Assembly: GCA_035712365.1 (NCBI GenBank)
Contig: DASTAW010000027.1
Coordinates: 1-64,000 of the forward strand
Source of the DNA: Terriglobia bacterium
GTDB lineage: Bacteria; Acidobacteriota; Terriglobia; UBA7540
DNA: 64,000 bases
Direction: 5' to 3'
Shown here: positions 43,060-52,600 of the stretch, piece by piece
How positions within the stretch are numbered: the stretch's first letter is position 1
Layout of the letters: each line of letters starts with the position of its first letter
Notes under the pieces: generated by a model
What the model saw: only the letters and a program-made list of their open reading frames with translations
Database searches by the model: none
Told to the model about the DNA's origin: nothing
Translations under genes and position numbers: made by a program

Positions 43060-43641
43060 TCAGCATTCCCCGCAGCGTCCTGGCTTGCGCGCCAGCAGCG
43101 AGGCAGTGCCTTGCCCAGCCCACACCTCCCGATAATAGATGATCTCCCAGTCTCCGAACGTCTCGATCAGTTCATGCCGTTCCAGCAGATGAGCAGGATC
43201 GAGTGGCTTGCGGCCAAACTGGCGGTGCTCCAGAGTGTAGGTTTCATAAACCAGCAATCCACCCGGACGGAGGGATGCGCGAATCGAGGGGTACAAGCCG
43301 GGATCGCGATACTTGAAGCAGATCACAACGGAAAAGGTATTGGCGGGAAGAGCGAACCGGGTAAGATCAGCCTGAGCAAGATAGACGTTCAGATTTGACC
43401 GCGCGGCGGCTTCCCTGCCCGATTTCAGGGCTTCCATCGAACGGTCCACACCGATCACGGCCAGTCCGTGCCGGGCCAGGTAGAGCGCGTTCCGCGGATA
43501 CCCGCATGCGAGGTCAAGCGCCAGCCCTTTGCGCGGCAGAAGACCGGAAAAACGCACCAAGAGTGAGCTCGGCTCTGTGGACGCACACCTGCCACCCTCT
43601 GCTTCCTGGAAAACAGTTGCTGAGTTGGGAAATGACGACAT
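43060..43641 (-). CDS. SAM-dependent methyltransferase, TehB-like (193 aa)
   Basis: A class I methyltransferase. Motif I is LALDLACGYPRNALYLARHG near residues 41-60, and GVDRSMEAL near 64 ends strand 2. QADLTRFALPANTFSVVICFKYRDPGLYPSI near 90-120 is motif IV and after, then LRPGGLLVYETYTLEHRQFG. The RDPGLY segment and the short length resemble tellurite-resistance TehB and thiopurine methyltransferase relatives. It lies 72 bp upstream of nadE on the same strand. Substrate unknown. Confidence 0.85.
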   Translation of the reverse strand: MSSFPNSATVFQEAEGGRCASTEPSSLLVRFSGLLPRKGLALDLACGYPRNALYLARHGLAVIGVDRSMEALKSGREAAARSNLNVYLAQADLTRFALPANTFSVVICFKYRDPGLYPSIRASLRPGGLLVYETYTLEHRQFGRKPLDPAHLLERHELIETFGDWEIIYYREVWAGQGTASLLARKPGRCGEC

Positions 43642-43700
43642 GGGGAGCGAAGCCGCCTGCCGCTCAGGTTAAGCAGGCAGGCGTCCGCTGAAACTGCCAG

Positions 43701-44027
43701 CTACGTGCTAAAGGAGCTTCCGCAACCACAAGTTGTCTTGACGTTCGGGTTCTCGAATTTGAAACCGGAACCCTCCAGGCTTTCAACAAAGTCGATTTTG
43801 GTCCCGTTCAGGTACATCAGCGATGCCTGATCGATAAAAACTTTCAGCCCGTCAAACTCGTAAATCTTGTCAATCGCATTTGTCTGGGTCTCAAAGTTCA
43901 TCTGGTACGAAAAGCCGGAGCAGCCTCCGCCCACCACGGACACGCGTAGCCCCGCAGGTGCGGGTGTCTGCTGCGCCAGAATCTCTTTGACCTTGTCGAC
44001 CGCATGCACGGTTAGTTCAATAGCCAT
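43701..44027 (-). CDS. erpA: A-type iron-sulfur carrier, ErpA/IscA-like (108 aa)
   Basis: Carries Fe-S clusters to apoproteins. The three ligand cysteines are present: Cys36 in VVGGGCSGFSY, and Cys100 and Cys102 in TTCGCGSSF. Length is normal, and the FEFENPNVKTTCGCG-type ending is standard for HesB/IscA proteins. AAGGAG precedes the ATG. It stands next to a methyltransferase with no isc or suf genes in view. ErpA, IscA and SufA cannot be told apart with certainty, so the symbol is tentative. Confidence 0.88.
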   Translation of the reverse strand: MAIELTVHAVDKVKEILAQQTPAPAGLRVSVVGGGCSGFSYQMNFETQTNAIDKIYEFDGLKVFIDQASLMYLNGTKIDFVESLEGSGFKFENPNVKTTCGCGSSFST

Positions 44028-44352
44028 TCTTTACTCCTTTGGCTCGTCGAATGTGTAATGCCTCTACAACAGCCAGCTCCTTATTAAGTTAGCAAAGCGC
44101 ACCGGAAAAATCAAATCTACCGTTGCGCCGAGGGCGGGCCGGAAAGCTCAAAGTGGACTGAATTTCGGATACCGGCGATAATAGAAATTCGACAGTGGCG
44201 GAGTCCGCTCCCAGGCTGCACGAGGCGCAAATCGGGCGGCTCTCGAACGGCTTAACTGGCTGATGAGACTGACCGTTGAGGTGAGAAGAAAGAAGCGAGA
44301 TCGCGAAAGTCCATCCCGTTCTGCTTAACCTTCCTTTTCGCGGGGGTGCAGG
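44028..44352. other. Gap between divergent genes, nothing recognisable
   Basis: 325 bp separate the ErpA-like gene from the plus-strand secreted protein. No frame or RNA is recognisable. Promoters for both genes should lie here. Confidence 0.4.
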
Positions 44353-45348
44353 TTGAAAGTTGTGCGGCAGGCATACTTAAGAACCATTTTGAGCATCGGT
44401 TTTCTGGTAGCAAGCGTCCTTTGCGCTTCCCCGCTCTTTGCACAATACGCCGGCGCGGACGCTTTGGCCAGCTTTCCTGCGGATACTCAGCAGATGGCTT
44501 ATACCAACCTCGCCACGCTTCGCGCAGTGCCCCAGTATCCGCTGATCCAGGCCCACCTGATGAGTCCACAGCTTCGTAATCTGGAAACGCTGCTGCAAAG
44601 CGCCGGCGTCGATCCTGACACGCAGGTCAATGAGCTGGTCCTGGGCTGGCGCGGAGATGTGCAGGATGCCACTCGCTTCTTCGGCCTCGCCGAGGGCACC
44701 TTTGACCCTAATCAGATCCATGACTTTTTTGTGAACAATAAAATGCTGATCCAGCGGTATGGAGGCTACGACCTCTATGCTTTTGGCGCGGGCAGCGCGC
44801 GGACGGACATGTTCTTCACGTTTATCGACAGTTCGAAAGCGGAATTCGGCCGCCTTGGCGACATCAAGGCCCTGATTGATGTCCGCAACGCCAGCCGCCC
44901 CGCCCTGGATTCCAACGATGATTTCCGCCGCTGGGAAGGCGACCTGGATGGCGTAGCCCCGCAATGGGGAATTTCAACCGGACAGGCCGCCGCCAACCAG
45001 GCCATTCCCTGGCTGACGCAAGGCAAGAAAGTCCAGATCGATCCCAGCGCGCTTTTCGGCTCGGTCCGGGCGGTGCTTTACCGTGTGGACTGGGGCAGCC
45101 AGGTGATGGCCCACCTCTCCATCCTCTGCAAGACTGCCGAAGCGGCGAGCGGACTGAACCAGCTTCTTGGGCTGCTGCGGAGCGCCCAGCCGGCCGTCGC
45201 GCAGAACCTGTCTCCAGCCCTCTCGCAGATCCTGCAGAATTTGAACGTCCAGGTCGAGGGTTCCAAACTGAACCTGGAAGCCTCGGCGTCCATCAGCGAT
45301 CTGGCGCAATTGCTGAACGCTCCGGTGTCCAACCAGGCCGGCCATTAG
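44353..45348 (+). CDS. Secreted protein of unknown function (331 aa)
   Basis: A TTG start at 44353 gives a proper signal peptide (residues about 8-31, ending SPLFAQ); no ATG lies nearby in frame. The mature protein is acidobacterial in style, with ASFPADTQQMAYTNLATLRAVPQYPLIQ near 38-65, a mixed alpha/beta middle and many Gln/Asn. ELVLGWRGDVQDATRFFGLAEGTFDP near 95 suggests an ordered domain. It ends 45 bp before the isocitrate dehydrogenase ATG on the same strand, so they may share a transcript. No family recognised. Confidence 0.78.
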   Translation: MKVVRQAYLRTILSIGFLVASVLCASPLFAQYAGADALASFPADTQQMAYTNLATLRAVPQYPLIQAHLMSPQLRNLETLLQSAGVDPDTQVNELVLGWRGDVQDATRFFGLAEGTFDPNQIHDFFVNNKMLIQRYGGYDLYAFGAGSARTDMFFTFIDSSKAEFGRLGDIKALIDVRNASRPALDSNDDFRRWEGDLDGVAPQWGISTGQAAANQAIPWLTQGKKVQIDPSALFGSVRAVLYRVDWGSQVMAHLSILCKTAEAASGLNQLLGLLRSAQPAVAQNLSPALSQILQNLNVQVEGSKLNLEASASISDLAQLLNAPVSNQAGH

Positions 45349-45393
45349 ATTCGCACCTGCCTGACCAACACAGATGTCTCCAAAGGAAAAACC

Positions 45394-46395
45394 ATGACCG
45401 TTAAAGTGACGCTGATTCCGGGAGACGGCATCGGCCCCGAAGTCACCAAAGCCACCCTGCGGTTGCTTGAAGCCGCCCGCGCCCAAATTGACTGGGTCGA
45501 AATGCCCGCAACTCCTGTCGTCGGACGCCGCAAGGGAGAGACCGAGTTGAATCCCATTGTGGAATCCATTCGCAAGACGCGCGTGGCGCTGAAAGGGCCC
45601 ATCACGACGCCCGTCGGGACCGGCCATCGCAGCATCAACGTTGCACTGCGCAAGGCGCTCGATCTTTATGCCAATCTGCGACCGGTGAAGCGCCTTCCCG
45701 GAGTGAAAACGCCGTTTGACAATGTAGACCTGGTAATCGTCCGCGAGAATACTGAAGACCTTTACTCTGGGCTCGAGCACGAAGTCACGCCGGGGGTGGT
45801 TGAAAGCCTGAAAGTGATCACCGAGTTTGCCTCGAAGCGCATCGCGCACTTCGCGTTTGACTACGCGCGGCGAATGGGCCGCAAGAAAGTCACCGCCATC
45901 CACAAAGCCAACATCATGAAGCTTTCCGACGGTCTGTTCCTGCAATCCATCCGCGAAGTAGCCCGTGAGTATCCGGAAATTAAATTAGACGATTACATCA
46001 TCGACAACTGCTGCATGCAGCTCGTAATGCGCCCCGAAAGGTTTGACGTGCTGCTGCTCGAAAACCTTTATGGCGACATCGTCTCCGACCTCTGCGCGGG
46101 ACTGGTGGGCGGATTGGGACTGGTTCCTGGAGCCAATATCGGCGCCGAATGCTCGCTGTTTGAAGCGGTCCACGGCAGCGCCCCGGACATTGCCGGGAAG
46201 GGTCTGGCGAACCCCACGGCCATGATGCTTTCAGCAATCCTGATGCTGCGCCACATCAACCAGACTGAGGTCGCCGACCGCGCCGAGCGGGCCATCCACA
46301 AGGTCTACCGCGAGGGCAAAAACCTGACGCACGACGTGGGCGGCACCGCCACAACTGAAGAATTCACCACCGCCGTGGCGGGCGAGTTGGAGTGA
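45394..46395 (+). CDS. NAD-dependent isocitrate dehydrogenase (333 aa)
   Basis: Oxidatively decarboxylates isocitrate to 2-oxoglutarate in the TCA cycle. Features: IPGDGIGPEV near residue 8, then GHRSINVALRKALDLYANLRPVKRL near 72-96, the Ser/Asn/Arg substrate-binding stretch. ENTEDLYSGLEHEV lies near 117, the catalytic Lys in AIHKANIMKLSDG near 169, and Asp in LLENLYGDIVSDL near 218. EAVHGSAPDIAGKGLANPTA near 249 carries the NAD-type cofactor loop. It is of the short, NAD-type subfamily rather than the icd type; an isopropylmalate or tartrate dehydrogenase role is less likely. Confidence 0.9.
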   Translation: MTVKVTLIPGDGIGPEVTKATLRLLEAARAQIDWVEMPATPVVGRRKGETELNPIVESIRKTRVALKGPITTPVGTGHRSINVALRKALDLYANLRPVKRLPGVKTPFDNVDLVIVRENTEDLYSGLEHEVTPGVVESLKVITEFASKRIAHFAFDYARRMGRKKVTAIHKANIMKLSDGLFLQSIREVAREYPEIKLDDYIIDNCCMQLVMRPERFDVLLLENLYGDIVSDLCAGLVGGLGLVPGANIGAECSLFEAVHGSAPDIAGKGLANPTAMMLSAILMLRHINQTEVADRAERAIHKVYREGKNLTHDVGGTATTEEFTTAVAGELE

Positions 46396-46448
46396 TCGCG
46401 AAGTGGACGTTGCGCATGCTCATGCTCGCTGGCCCACCTGCACTACGC

Positions 46449-47624
46449 TCAATGACCTTCGGGCGGAGGCAGCTTGAAGATCAGCAGCGTGTGAAAGTTT
46501 TCCATTACGGCCAGCAGCCTGCCGTCCGGAGCCAACGAGACGCCCGATGGAAGAGTTACCAGCCAAGGCGAATGGCCGGCCGGCGGCAAGCCTGGGACGC
46601 GAAAGACATGCAGATGTGCAGTTGGGCCATCAAAAACGTCGAGGTATTGTAGTACGTGATCTCGACTGAAAGCGGGAACTACGAACCTCGACACGTCCGG
46701 GGCGGATGCTGGCAATCCGAGAACACTGCCAATGAACCCGGGACTACGGCGTCGGATCACGTGCTTCTTTGCCAAATTTACGATTGAAATATCTCCAGGC
46801 CACCCGCGCACAAGAATCAAGCTATCCCCGACAAACTCAGGCGGCCCATAGCGGAGGTTTATGCCCCCGACTCTCCGCAGCATCTCACCGTTGAGCGCCT
46901 GAGCTGTCAGCGTACACGGTGGTCTTCCGCCAGGTGGGAGGCACCGGATGTAGGTGATGTATCTGTCGGAAACAGGACTGCCCTGCCCTCCAGGTTCGGG
47001 TGGAACGTTCCTCCAGATACGGAGGACGCGAAGCTGCGTTGCGTTGACCCACGCCCAGGTTGCTGGTTTGAGCCCGGCGTCTTGAATAAAGAGCGCATTT
47101 CTGCCGCTCGGTGAAGCTCTGCCCACCCAAACCTCTCTGTCGTTGCCAGGCAATTGAACTTGCTCTTGCAATTTCAGATTGTCACTGTAGAGCGCGACTC
47201 GGTTTCCGAGCAGCACAAGTAACCCCGAGTTTGTAGCCGCGACGATCCCCGAGTGACGAGGGAAATCCGTCGGCCAGTCGGCTTGTATCAGTGTCTGGCC
47301 GGAGTGCGCATTAAGAAGGGCCACATGAACGGAAAAAGCGGAGTTTTCGTCGAACTCCCCACGCCGAACCAACTTCGGCGGCCGTGGATTATGAACAACA
47401 AAGGCCACCGCAAGCGTGTCCTGATCAACAAACTCCACCAGACGGTTTAGCGGTGGCTCAACGACCTTGCCGAGAAAACTCAGATCGATTTGGCGCTCAG
47501 GGCTGAGAACGGGAACCTTGGATGAAAATCCGTTATCGGCGGTTAGCAGAAACAGGAATGCGCAGACTCGCGCTGCGATTCGAAGCAAGCCAGCTTGCAA
47601 CAGACGCCGGAACATCCTCAGCAC
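46449..47624 (-). CDS. Secreted propeller-like protein of unknown function (391 aa)
   Basis: An N-terminal hydrophobic export segment (about residues 12-28). The rest is beta-rich with irregular repeated units such as SGIVAATNSGLLVLLGNRVALYS, RYITYIRCLPPGGRPPC and SGVSLAPDGRLLAVMENFHTLLIFKL, suggestive of a beta-propeller. Cys residues in RCLPPGGRPPC may bridge. No catalytic motif is visible. Similar proteins occur, as hypotheticals, in Acidobacteriota. It runs opposite to the isocitrate dehydrogenase and ends 53 bp from it. Confidence 0.75.
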   Translation of the reverse strand: MLRMFRRLLQAGLLRIAARVCAFLFLLTADNGFSSKVPVLSPERQIDLSFLGKVVEPPLNRLVEFVDQDTLAVAFVVHNPRPPKLVRRGEFDENSAFSVHVALLNAHSGQTLIQADWPTDFPRHSGIVAATNSGLLVLLGNRVALYSDNLKLQEQVQLPGNDREVWVGRASPSGRNALFIQDAGLKPATWAWVNATQLRVLRIWRNVPPEPGGQGSPVSDRYITYIRCLPPGGRPPCTLTAQALNGEMLRRVGGINLRYGPPEFVGDSLILVRGWPGDISIVNLAKKHVIRRRSPGFIGSVLGLPASAPDVSRFVVPAFSRDHVLQYLDVFDGPTAHLHVFRVPGLPPAGHSPWLVTLPSGVSLAPDGRLLAVMENFHTLLIFKLPPPEGH

Positions 47625-47722
47625 GCCCTACCCGTGGGTATCGAACACTTACACTGAATACTACGCCCACTGATAGGTCAGATCAAATTCAAGCCGAAGT
47701 CCCTATTAGCGACCGTCGTCAA

Positions 47723-48511
47723 TCATAGATCCACTTGAGAGCAATCGGTGGGGTCAAGCTGACTGGATGCGTTGTTGTCCGGAACCGAGCCCGAGTAAAT
47801 CCGCCGGGGTTCGCAGCCGTCGCGCACGGGGCCGTACCAGCGGGCGAGGTGTTCGGCGGGAACGCCTAATGAGTAGAGGGTTTGAATCCACACCCAACTG
47901 GAGAGTGTTCGAAAGAGCCCCTGCACGCGCCAGCGGCGGTCAGAAACCACGATGGGCGGATTCAGGCAAACCGTTCGTCCGGCGCGCTCGAGGCGCCGAA
48001 TAAATTCATAATCGTCCATGATGGGGATGGGCTTGAAACCACCCAGCCGCGCAAAGACGCTACGCCGCACAAACACTCCAGAGTCACCGTAGTAAATCCC
48101 GAAAGGCCGCCGCACCCGGTAGCACCAGGTAAAGAAGCGTTCGACGAAAGTAACGCCCTGAAAAACAATTTGAAAATTGCCGCCGACCACGGAATTGTCA
48201 CGCAAGCCGTGTTCGATTGACTCGACCGTTTCGGGTGGGGCCAGCATGTCTGCGTGGAGAAAAAGGAAAATGTCGCCAGACGCCTGGCGCGCCGCTTCAT
48301 TCAACTGGATGGCGCGGCTGCGAACGCTTTCGACCAGGCGCAGCGGGCGCGGATGTGTCGCGGCAATCCCGCGCACAATTTCCCGCGTCCGGTCGGTGCT
48401 GCTGCCGTCGGCAACCAGCACTTCAAAATCGCCGCGGACGCGTGTCAAGCGGTCGAGCACGGTCAGGATGGAAGTCGCTTCATTGTAAGTCGGAATAATG
48501 ATGCTGACCAT
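47723..48511 (-). CDS. Family 2 glycosyltransferase, TIGR04283-like (262 aa)
   Basis: A GT-A fold transferase. The nucleotide-binding VSIIIPTYNEATSI opens the protein, VLVADGSSTDRT is near residue 32, and LFLHADMLAPP near 84-94 carries the DXD-like metal site. GVFVRRSVFARLGGFKPIPIMDDYEFIRRLERAG near 145-178 holds the catalytic Asp region. The set matches the TIGR04283 type found with arsenosugar or carotenoid-linked genes, but none of those genes are adjacent. Acceptor unknown. Confidence 0.88.
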   Translation of the reverse strand: MVSIIIPTYNEATSILTVLDRLTRVRGDFEVLVADGSSTDRTREIVRGIAATHPRPLRLVESVRSRAIQLNEAARQASGDIFLFLHADMLAPPETVESIEHGLRDNSVVGGNFQIVFQGVTFVERFFTWCYRVRRPFGIYYGDSGVFVRRSVFARLGGFKPIPIMDDYEFIRRLERAGRTVCLNPPIVVSDRRWRVQGLFRTLSSWVWIQTLYSLGVPAEHLARWYGPVRDGCEPRRIYSGSVPDNNASSQLDPTDCSQVDL

Positions 48512-48558
48512 ACGCTGAATGGATGATCACTGACAATCAGGTGGTGGCTCGACACTGT

Positions 48559-48619
48559 GTGGCACGGCCATCCTTGCCGTGTCCTGTGACCTCAGCACAG
48601 GCGAGGACGCCCGTGCCAC
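48559..48619. repeat. Family F inverted-repeat element (GTGGCACGG ends)
   Basis: GTGGCACGG at 48559-48567 is mirrored by CCGTGCCAC at 48611-48619, with GCCATCCTTGCCGTG and CACAGGCGAGGACG inside. It fills the short gap between the glycosyltransferase start and the accA stop. It resembles widely dispersed intergenic elements. Confidence 0.55.
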
Positions 48620-48622
48620 CGA

Positions 48623-49576
48623 TCAACTTTCAGTGACAAAGGTGGCCAGGGTTCGCAGCCTTTCCGTGCGACGGCGAAGCAGTTCCTCCGGCGAAAGGCC
48701 CGTGAGTTCCGCCAGGGTTCGCTCGAGCGCAGTTCGAATGGTCGCTGCCGCAGCCTGCGGGTCGGCGTGCGCGCCCTCCGGCGGCTCAGGAACGATCTCG
48801 TCAATGATCTTGAGGGCGAGAAGGTCATCGGCGGTCAACTTAAGGATGCGCGCGGCCTCTTCTTTGTGCTCCCAGTCCCGCCACAGGATGACAGAGCAGC
48901 TTTCCGGAGCAATCACCGAGTAGACAGCGTTTTCCAGCATCAGCACGCGGTCGCCTATAGCGATAGCCAGCGCGCCGCCGCTGCCGCCTTCGCCGTGAAT
49001 CACCGGCACAATCGGAACGCGCAACTTGGGAATTTCCTTCAGATTAAAGGCAATGGCTTCGGCCTGGCCGCGCTCTTCGGCCCCGATTCCGGGATACGCT
49101 CCCGGCGTATCCACAAAGGTGATGATGGGCAGGTTAAACTTGGCGGCAAGCTGCATCAGCCGCAGGGCCTTGCGGTAGCCTTCCGGATTGGTCATGCCGA
49201 AATTGCGGCGCAGCTTCTGTTTAGTGTCGCGCCCCTTCTGGTGGCCCGCCACCATCACGGCCTGGCCGTTAAATCGGGCAAAGCCGCCCACGATCGCGGC
49301 ATCATCGCCGAAGCGGCGGTCGCCGTGAAGTTCAGTGAAGTCCGTGAAGAGCATCTGGATGTAGTCCAGGGTGAAGGGACGCTGCGGATGCCGCGCCAGC
49401 AAAACACGCGTCCAGGCATCCTTGTTCGCCGCATCGGCGCCACTTTGCAGCGAATCAAGCTGCTCCTGGAGGCGCGTCACCTCTTCGTGGGCTACAGAAC
49501 CCGGCTGCAGCTTCAGCTCCGCAATCTGCTTTTCCAGGTCCTGCACAATGGCCTTTTGTCCACTTGGCTTCGTCAT
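48623..49576 (-). CDS. accA: Acetyl-CoA carboxylase carboxyltransferase alpha subunit (317 aa)
   Basis: Transfers the carboxyl group from biotin to acetyl-CoA, first step of fatty acid synthesis, together with AccD. Characteristic stretches: LEKQIAELK coiled N-terminus, [20 protein letters not shown] near residue 84-103, [31 protein letters not shown] near 111-141, [23 protein letters not shown] near 153-175 and [21 protein letters not shown] near 194. Length is normal. It lies 47 bp after dnaE on the same strand, the same neighbour order as in many bacteria. Confidence 0.97.
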   Translation of the reverse strand: MTKPSGQKAIVQDLEKQIAELKLQPGSVAHEEVTRLQEQLDSLQSGADAANKDAWTRVLLARHPQRPFTLDYIQMLFTDFTELHGDRRFGDDAAIVGGFARFNGQAVMVAGHQKGRDTKQKLRRNFGMTNPEGYRKALRLMQLAAKFNLPIITFVDTPGAYPGIGAEERGQAEAIAFNLKEIPKLRVPIVPVIHGEGGSGGALAIAIGDRVLMLENAVYSVIAPESCSVILWRDWEHKEEAARILKLTADDLLALKIIDEIVPEPPEGAHADPQAAAATIRTALERTLAELTGLSPEELLRRRTERLRTLATFVTES

Positions 49577-49623
49577 AGAGATGATTGTCTACTCAAACGG
49601 CTGTTGAGTGTCCTGACTCGAAG

Positions 49624-52600
49624 TTAAACTCCACCGGGAGTGCCGTTGCGCTTCTCCACGGCAACAGCCTCGTTGCCCAACAGTCCGCGCAGGCCGGCCA
49701 GCAGATCGTCGGTTGCGTCCACCACCTTCGGGTCTTGCGGTTTCAGCAGCACGCGAAAATCTCCCGGCCGCTCCACCACAAACAGTACGGGATGGTGCCC
49801 CGGATGGGCCCGCAACAGGGTCCCCAGTTCCTGCAGCACGCGGTCGGAAACTTCAGCCGGATTGATTCGGATGTGCAGCGCCGGCTTGTTGCCGTTGACG
49901 GCTGTGTCGAGCGGTTTTGCTTCGCTCACCACCACCTTGGCGCGCGCGTTTTCGTCATGCCGCACTTTGCCCTTGATCAGCAACACCGCGTCCTGCTTCA
50001 AAATTCCCTTAAGCTGCTCGAGCGCTTGCGGGAAGATCAACAGATCCACCGTGCCGCGCAAGTCCTCCAGAATTCCGGCGCCCCAAAGCGCTCCTTTCCT
50101 GCTGGGGCGGATGCGCAGGTTGGTCAAAATACCGCCCAGAGTAACGGGGGCGTCATTCTCCAGTTCATCGACAACCGAAGTGTTGGCCTGAGTCAATTCG
50201 CGCAACTGCGGCAGGTATTTTTCAAGCGGATGGCCCGTGACATAAAAGCCCAGCAATTCTTTTTCACCCGCCAGGCGTTCCGCTTCCGAAAATTCCTCGA
50301 GGTCAGGCAGATTGGCTGGCGCGGCAGAAGCAGGTTCCCCTCTGCCGCCGAAAAGGCCGTGCTGCCCGCTATCGGCGATGCGTTGATGGCGCTGGCCCCA
50401 CTCCATAGCCCGGTCCAGCACCGCGAGAAGCTGCGAACGCCGGGCGCCCATGGAATCCGTCGCTCCTGCCTTGATGAGGCTTTCGATCACCCGCTTGTTC
50501 AGCAGGCGCAGGTCAACACGTTCGCAAAACTGAAACAGGTTGTCAAAACGGCCCAGCTTGTTACGGGAGTCCACCACGGAAACAATAGCGGCGTCGCCCA
50601 CGTTCTTGATGGCCGTCAGGCCAAAACGGATCTGGCCGTCGCTGGGCGTAAACGTGCGCTCGCTGGAATTAATGTCCGGCGGAAGGATATTGATGCCCAT
50701 ATCGCGGCATTCGTTCAGGTAATGCGTCATCTTATCGGAGTTGCCGATTTCGGAGGTCAGCAGAGCGGCCATGAATTCAACCGAATAGTGCGTCTTCAGA
50801 TAGGCCGTGTGATACGCCACCAGCGCGTAAGCAGCCGAATGCGATTTGTTAAAGCCGTAACCGGCAAACTGCGCCATCAGGTCAAAGAGTTTTTCCGCTT
50901 TGGCCGCCGGCACGTCCTTCGCTTTTGCGCCTGCCAGGAATTTCTCCTGCATGGCAACCATCACTTCGTGTTTCTTCTTGCCCATGGCGCGGCGCAGGAC
51001 ATCAGCTTCGCCCAGGCTGAACCCGGCAACGGCCGCGGCAATCTGCATCACCTGTTCCTGATAAACAATTACGCCGTATGTTTCATCCAGAATTTCTTCG
51101 AGCTGTGGCAGATCGTACGTGACGCGCTTCTTGCCGGTTTTTCGGGCGATGAAGTCGTCAATCATACCGCCCTGGATGGGACCCGGCCGGTAAAGCGCGT
51201 TCAAGGCTGTCAGGTCGGCCAGCCGGCTGGGCTTGACCCGCCGCAGAATCTCCGTCATGCCGCGGCTTTCAAATTGGAAGATGCCCGCCGTCAGCCCCTT
51301 GCCTAGCAGCTCATAAGTCTCGGCATCGTCCTTCGGCAGCGTATCAAGGTCGAGCCTTTCGCCGCGCGTGGCCTCGATCAGCTTCAGGCAATCGTCGAGC
51401 ACCGTGAGGGTGGTCAGCCCCAGAAAATCCATCTTAAGCAGGCCAATCTTCTCAAGATCATCCATGGCGTACTGGGTGGTGATTTCATCCTTGCTGCTCT
51501 TATATAGAGGGACGATCTCCTGGAGCGGCTGCGGAGAGATCACCACGCCCGCAGCATGAGTGGAAGCGTGCCGCGCAAATCCTTCGAGGCGCCCGGCAAT
51601 CTCCAACAGGTCGGACACGCGCTGGTCCTGTGCCTTAAGCTGGCGAAGCTCGGCAGACTGCTTCTGCGCGTCATCGAGAGTGATGTTCAGGACAGGAGGA
51701 ACGAGCTTGGCGATCTTGTCCACTTCGGCAAAGGGCATATCCATCACCCGGCCGGCATCACGAATGACTGCTTTGGGTCCCATGGTGCCGAAGGTGATGA
51801 TCTGGCTGACGTTTTCACGGCCGTACTTTTCCGTAACGTAGTTGATCACTTCACCGCGCCTGCGCATGCAGAAATCAATATCGATATCGGGAAAGGAGAT
51901 CCGTTCGGGATTGAGGAAGCGCTCGAAAAGCAGGTCGTGCTGCAGGGGATCAACGTCCGTGATGTGCAGCGCGTAGGACACCAGGCTGCCGGCAGCCGAT
52001 CCGCGCCCTGGACCGACAGGGATGCACTGCTCACGCGCGTAGCGGATGAAGTCCCACACGATCAGGAAATACCCCGAAAAGCGCATCTGTTTAATGAGGT
52101 CCAGTTCAAGTTCCAGGCGACCATTGTAGGCTTCGAGCGGATGCTTTAGCCTCCCTGCGGCGTGCAGTCGCTCAAGCCTTTCGAGCCGTTTTGAAAAGCC
52201 TTCCCGCGTCACCTTTTCAAAAAAACTGTCCAGGGATTCGCCGGGTGGTACTTCAAAGTGCGGAAAGACGTGCTCCTTCTGTTCGAGCTTAACGTTGCAT
52301 CGCTCAGCAATCTCCAGCGTGCGGGTCACGGCATCGGGAACCTCGCTGAAGACCGCGGCCATTTCTTCATAGGTCTTGAAATAGAACTGGTCCGTCGGGA
52401 ACTTCATCCGGTTCGGGTCGCTGAGGGTCTTTCCCGTCTGGATGCAGACCAAAACCTCCTGGGCGCGGGCGTCATCCCGTGTGAGGTAATGGCAGTCATT
52501 GGTGGCGATCAACGGAATACCGCTCTCGCGCGACAGGCGGACCAGGTGCGGGTTGATCTTGTGCTCCTCCGGCATACCCTGGTCCTGGATTTCCAGAAAG

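Noticed and set aside
49585-51306. A 573-codon open frame on the plus strand, antisense to dnaE
   Set aside because: It mirrors the codon structure of dnaE exactly, which has unmistakable homology on the minus strand. GC-rich coding DNA often leaves long antisense frames.
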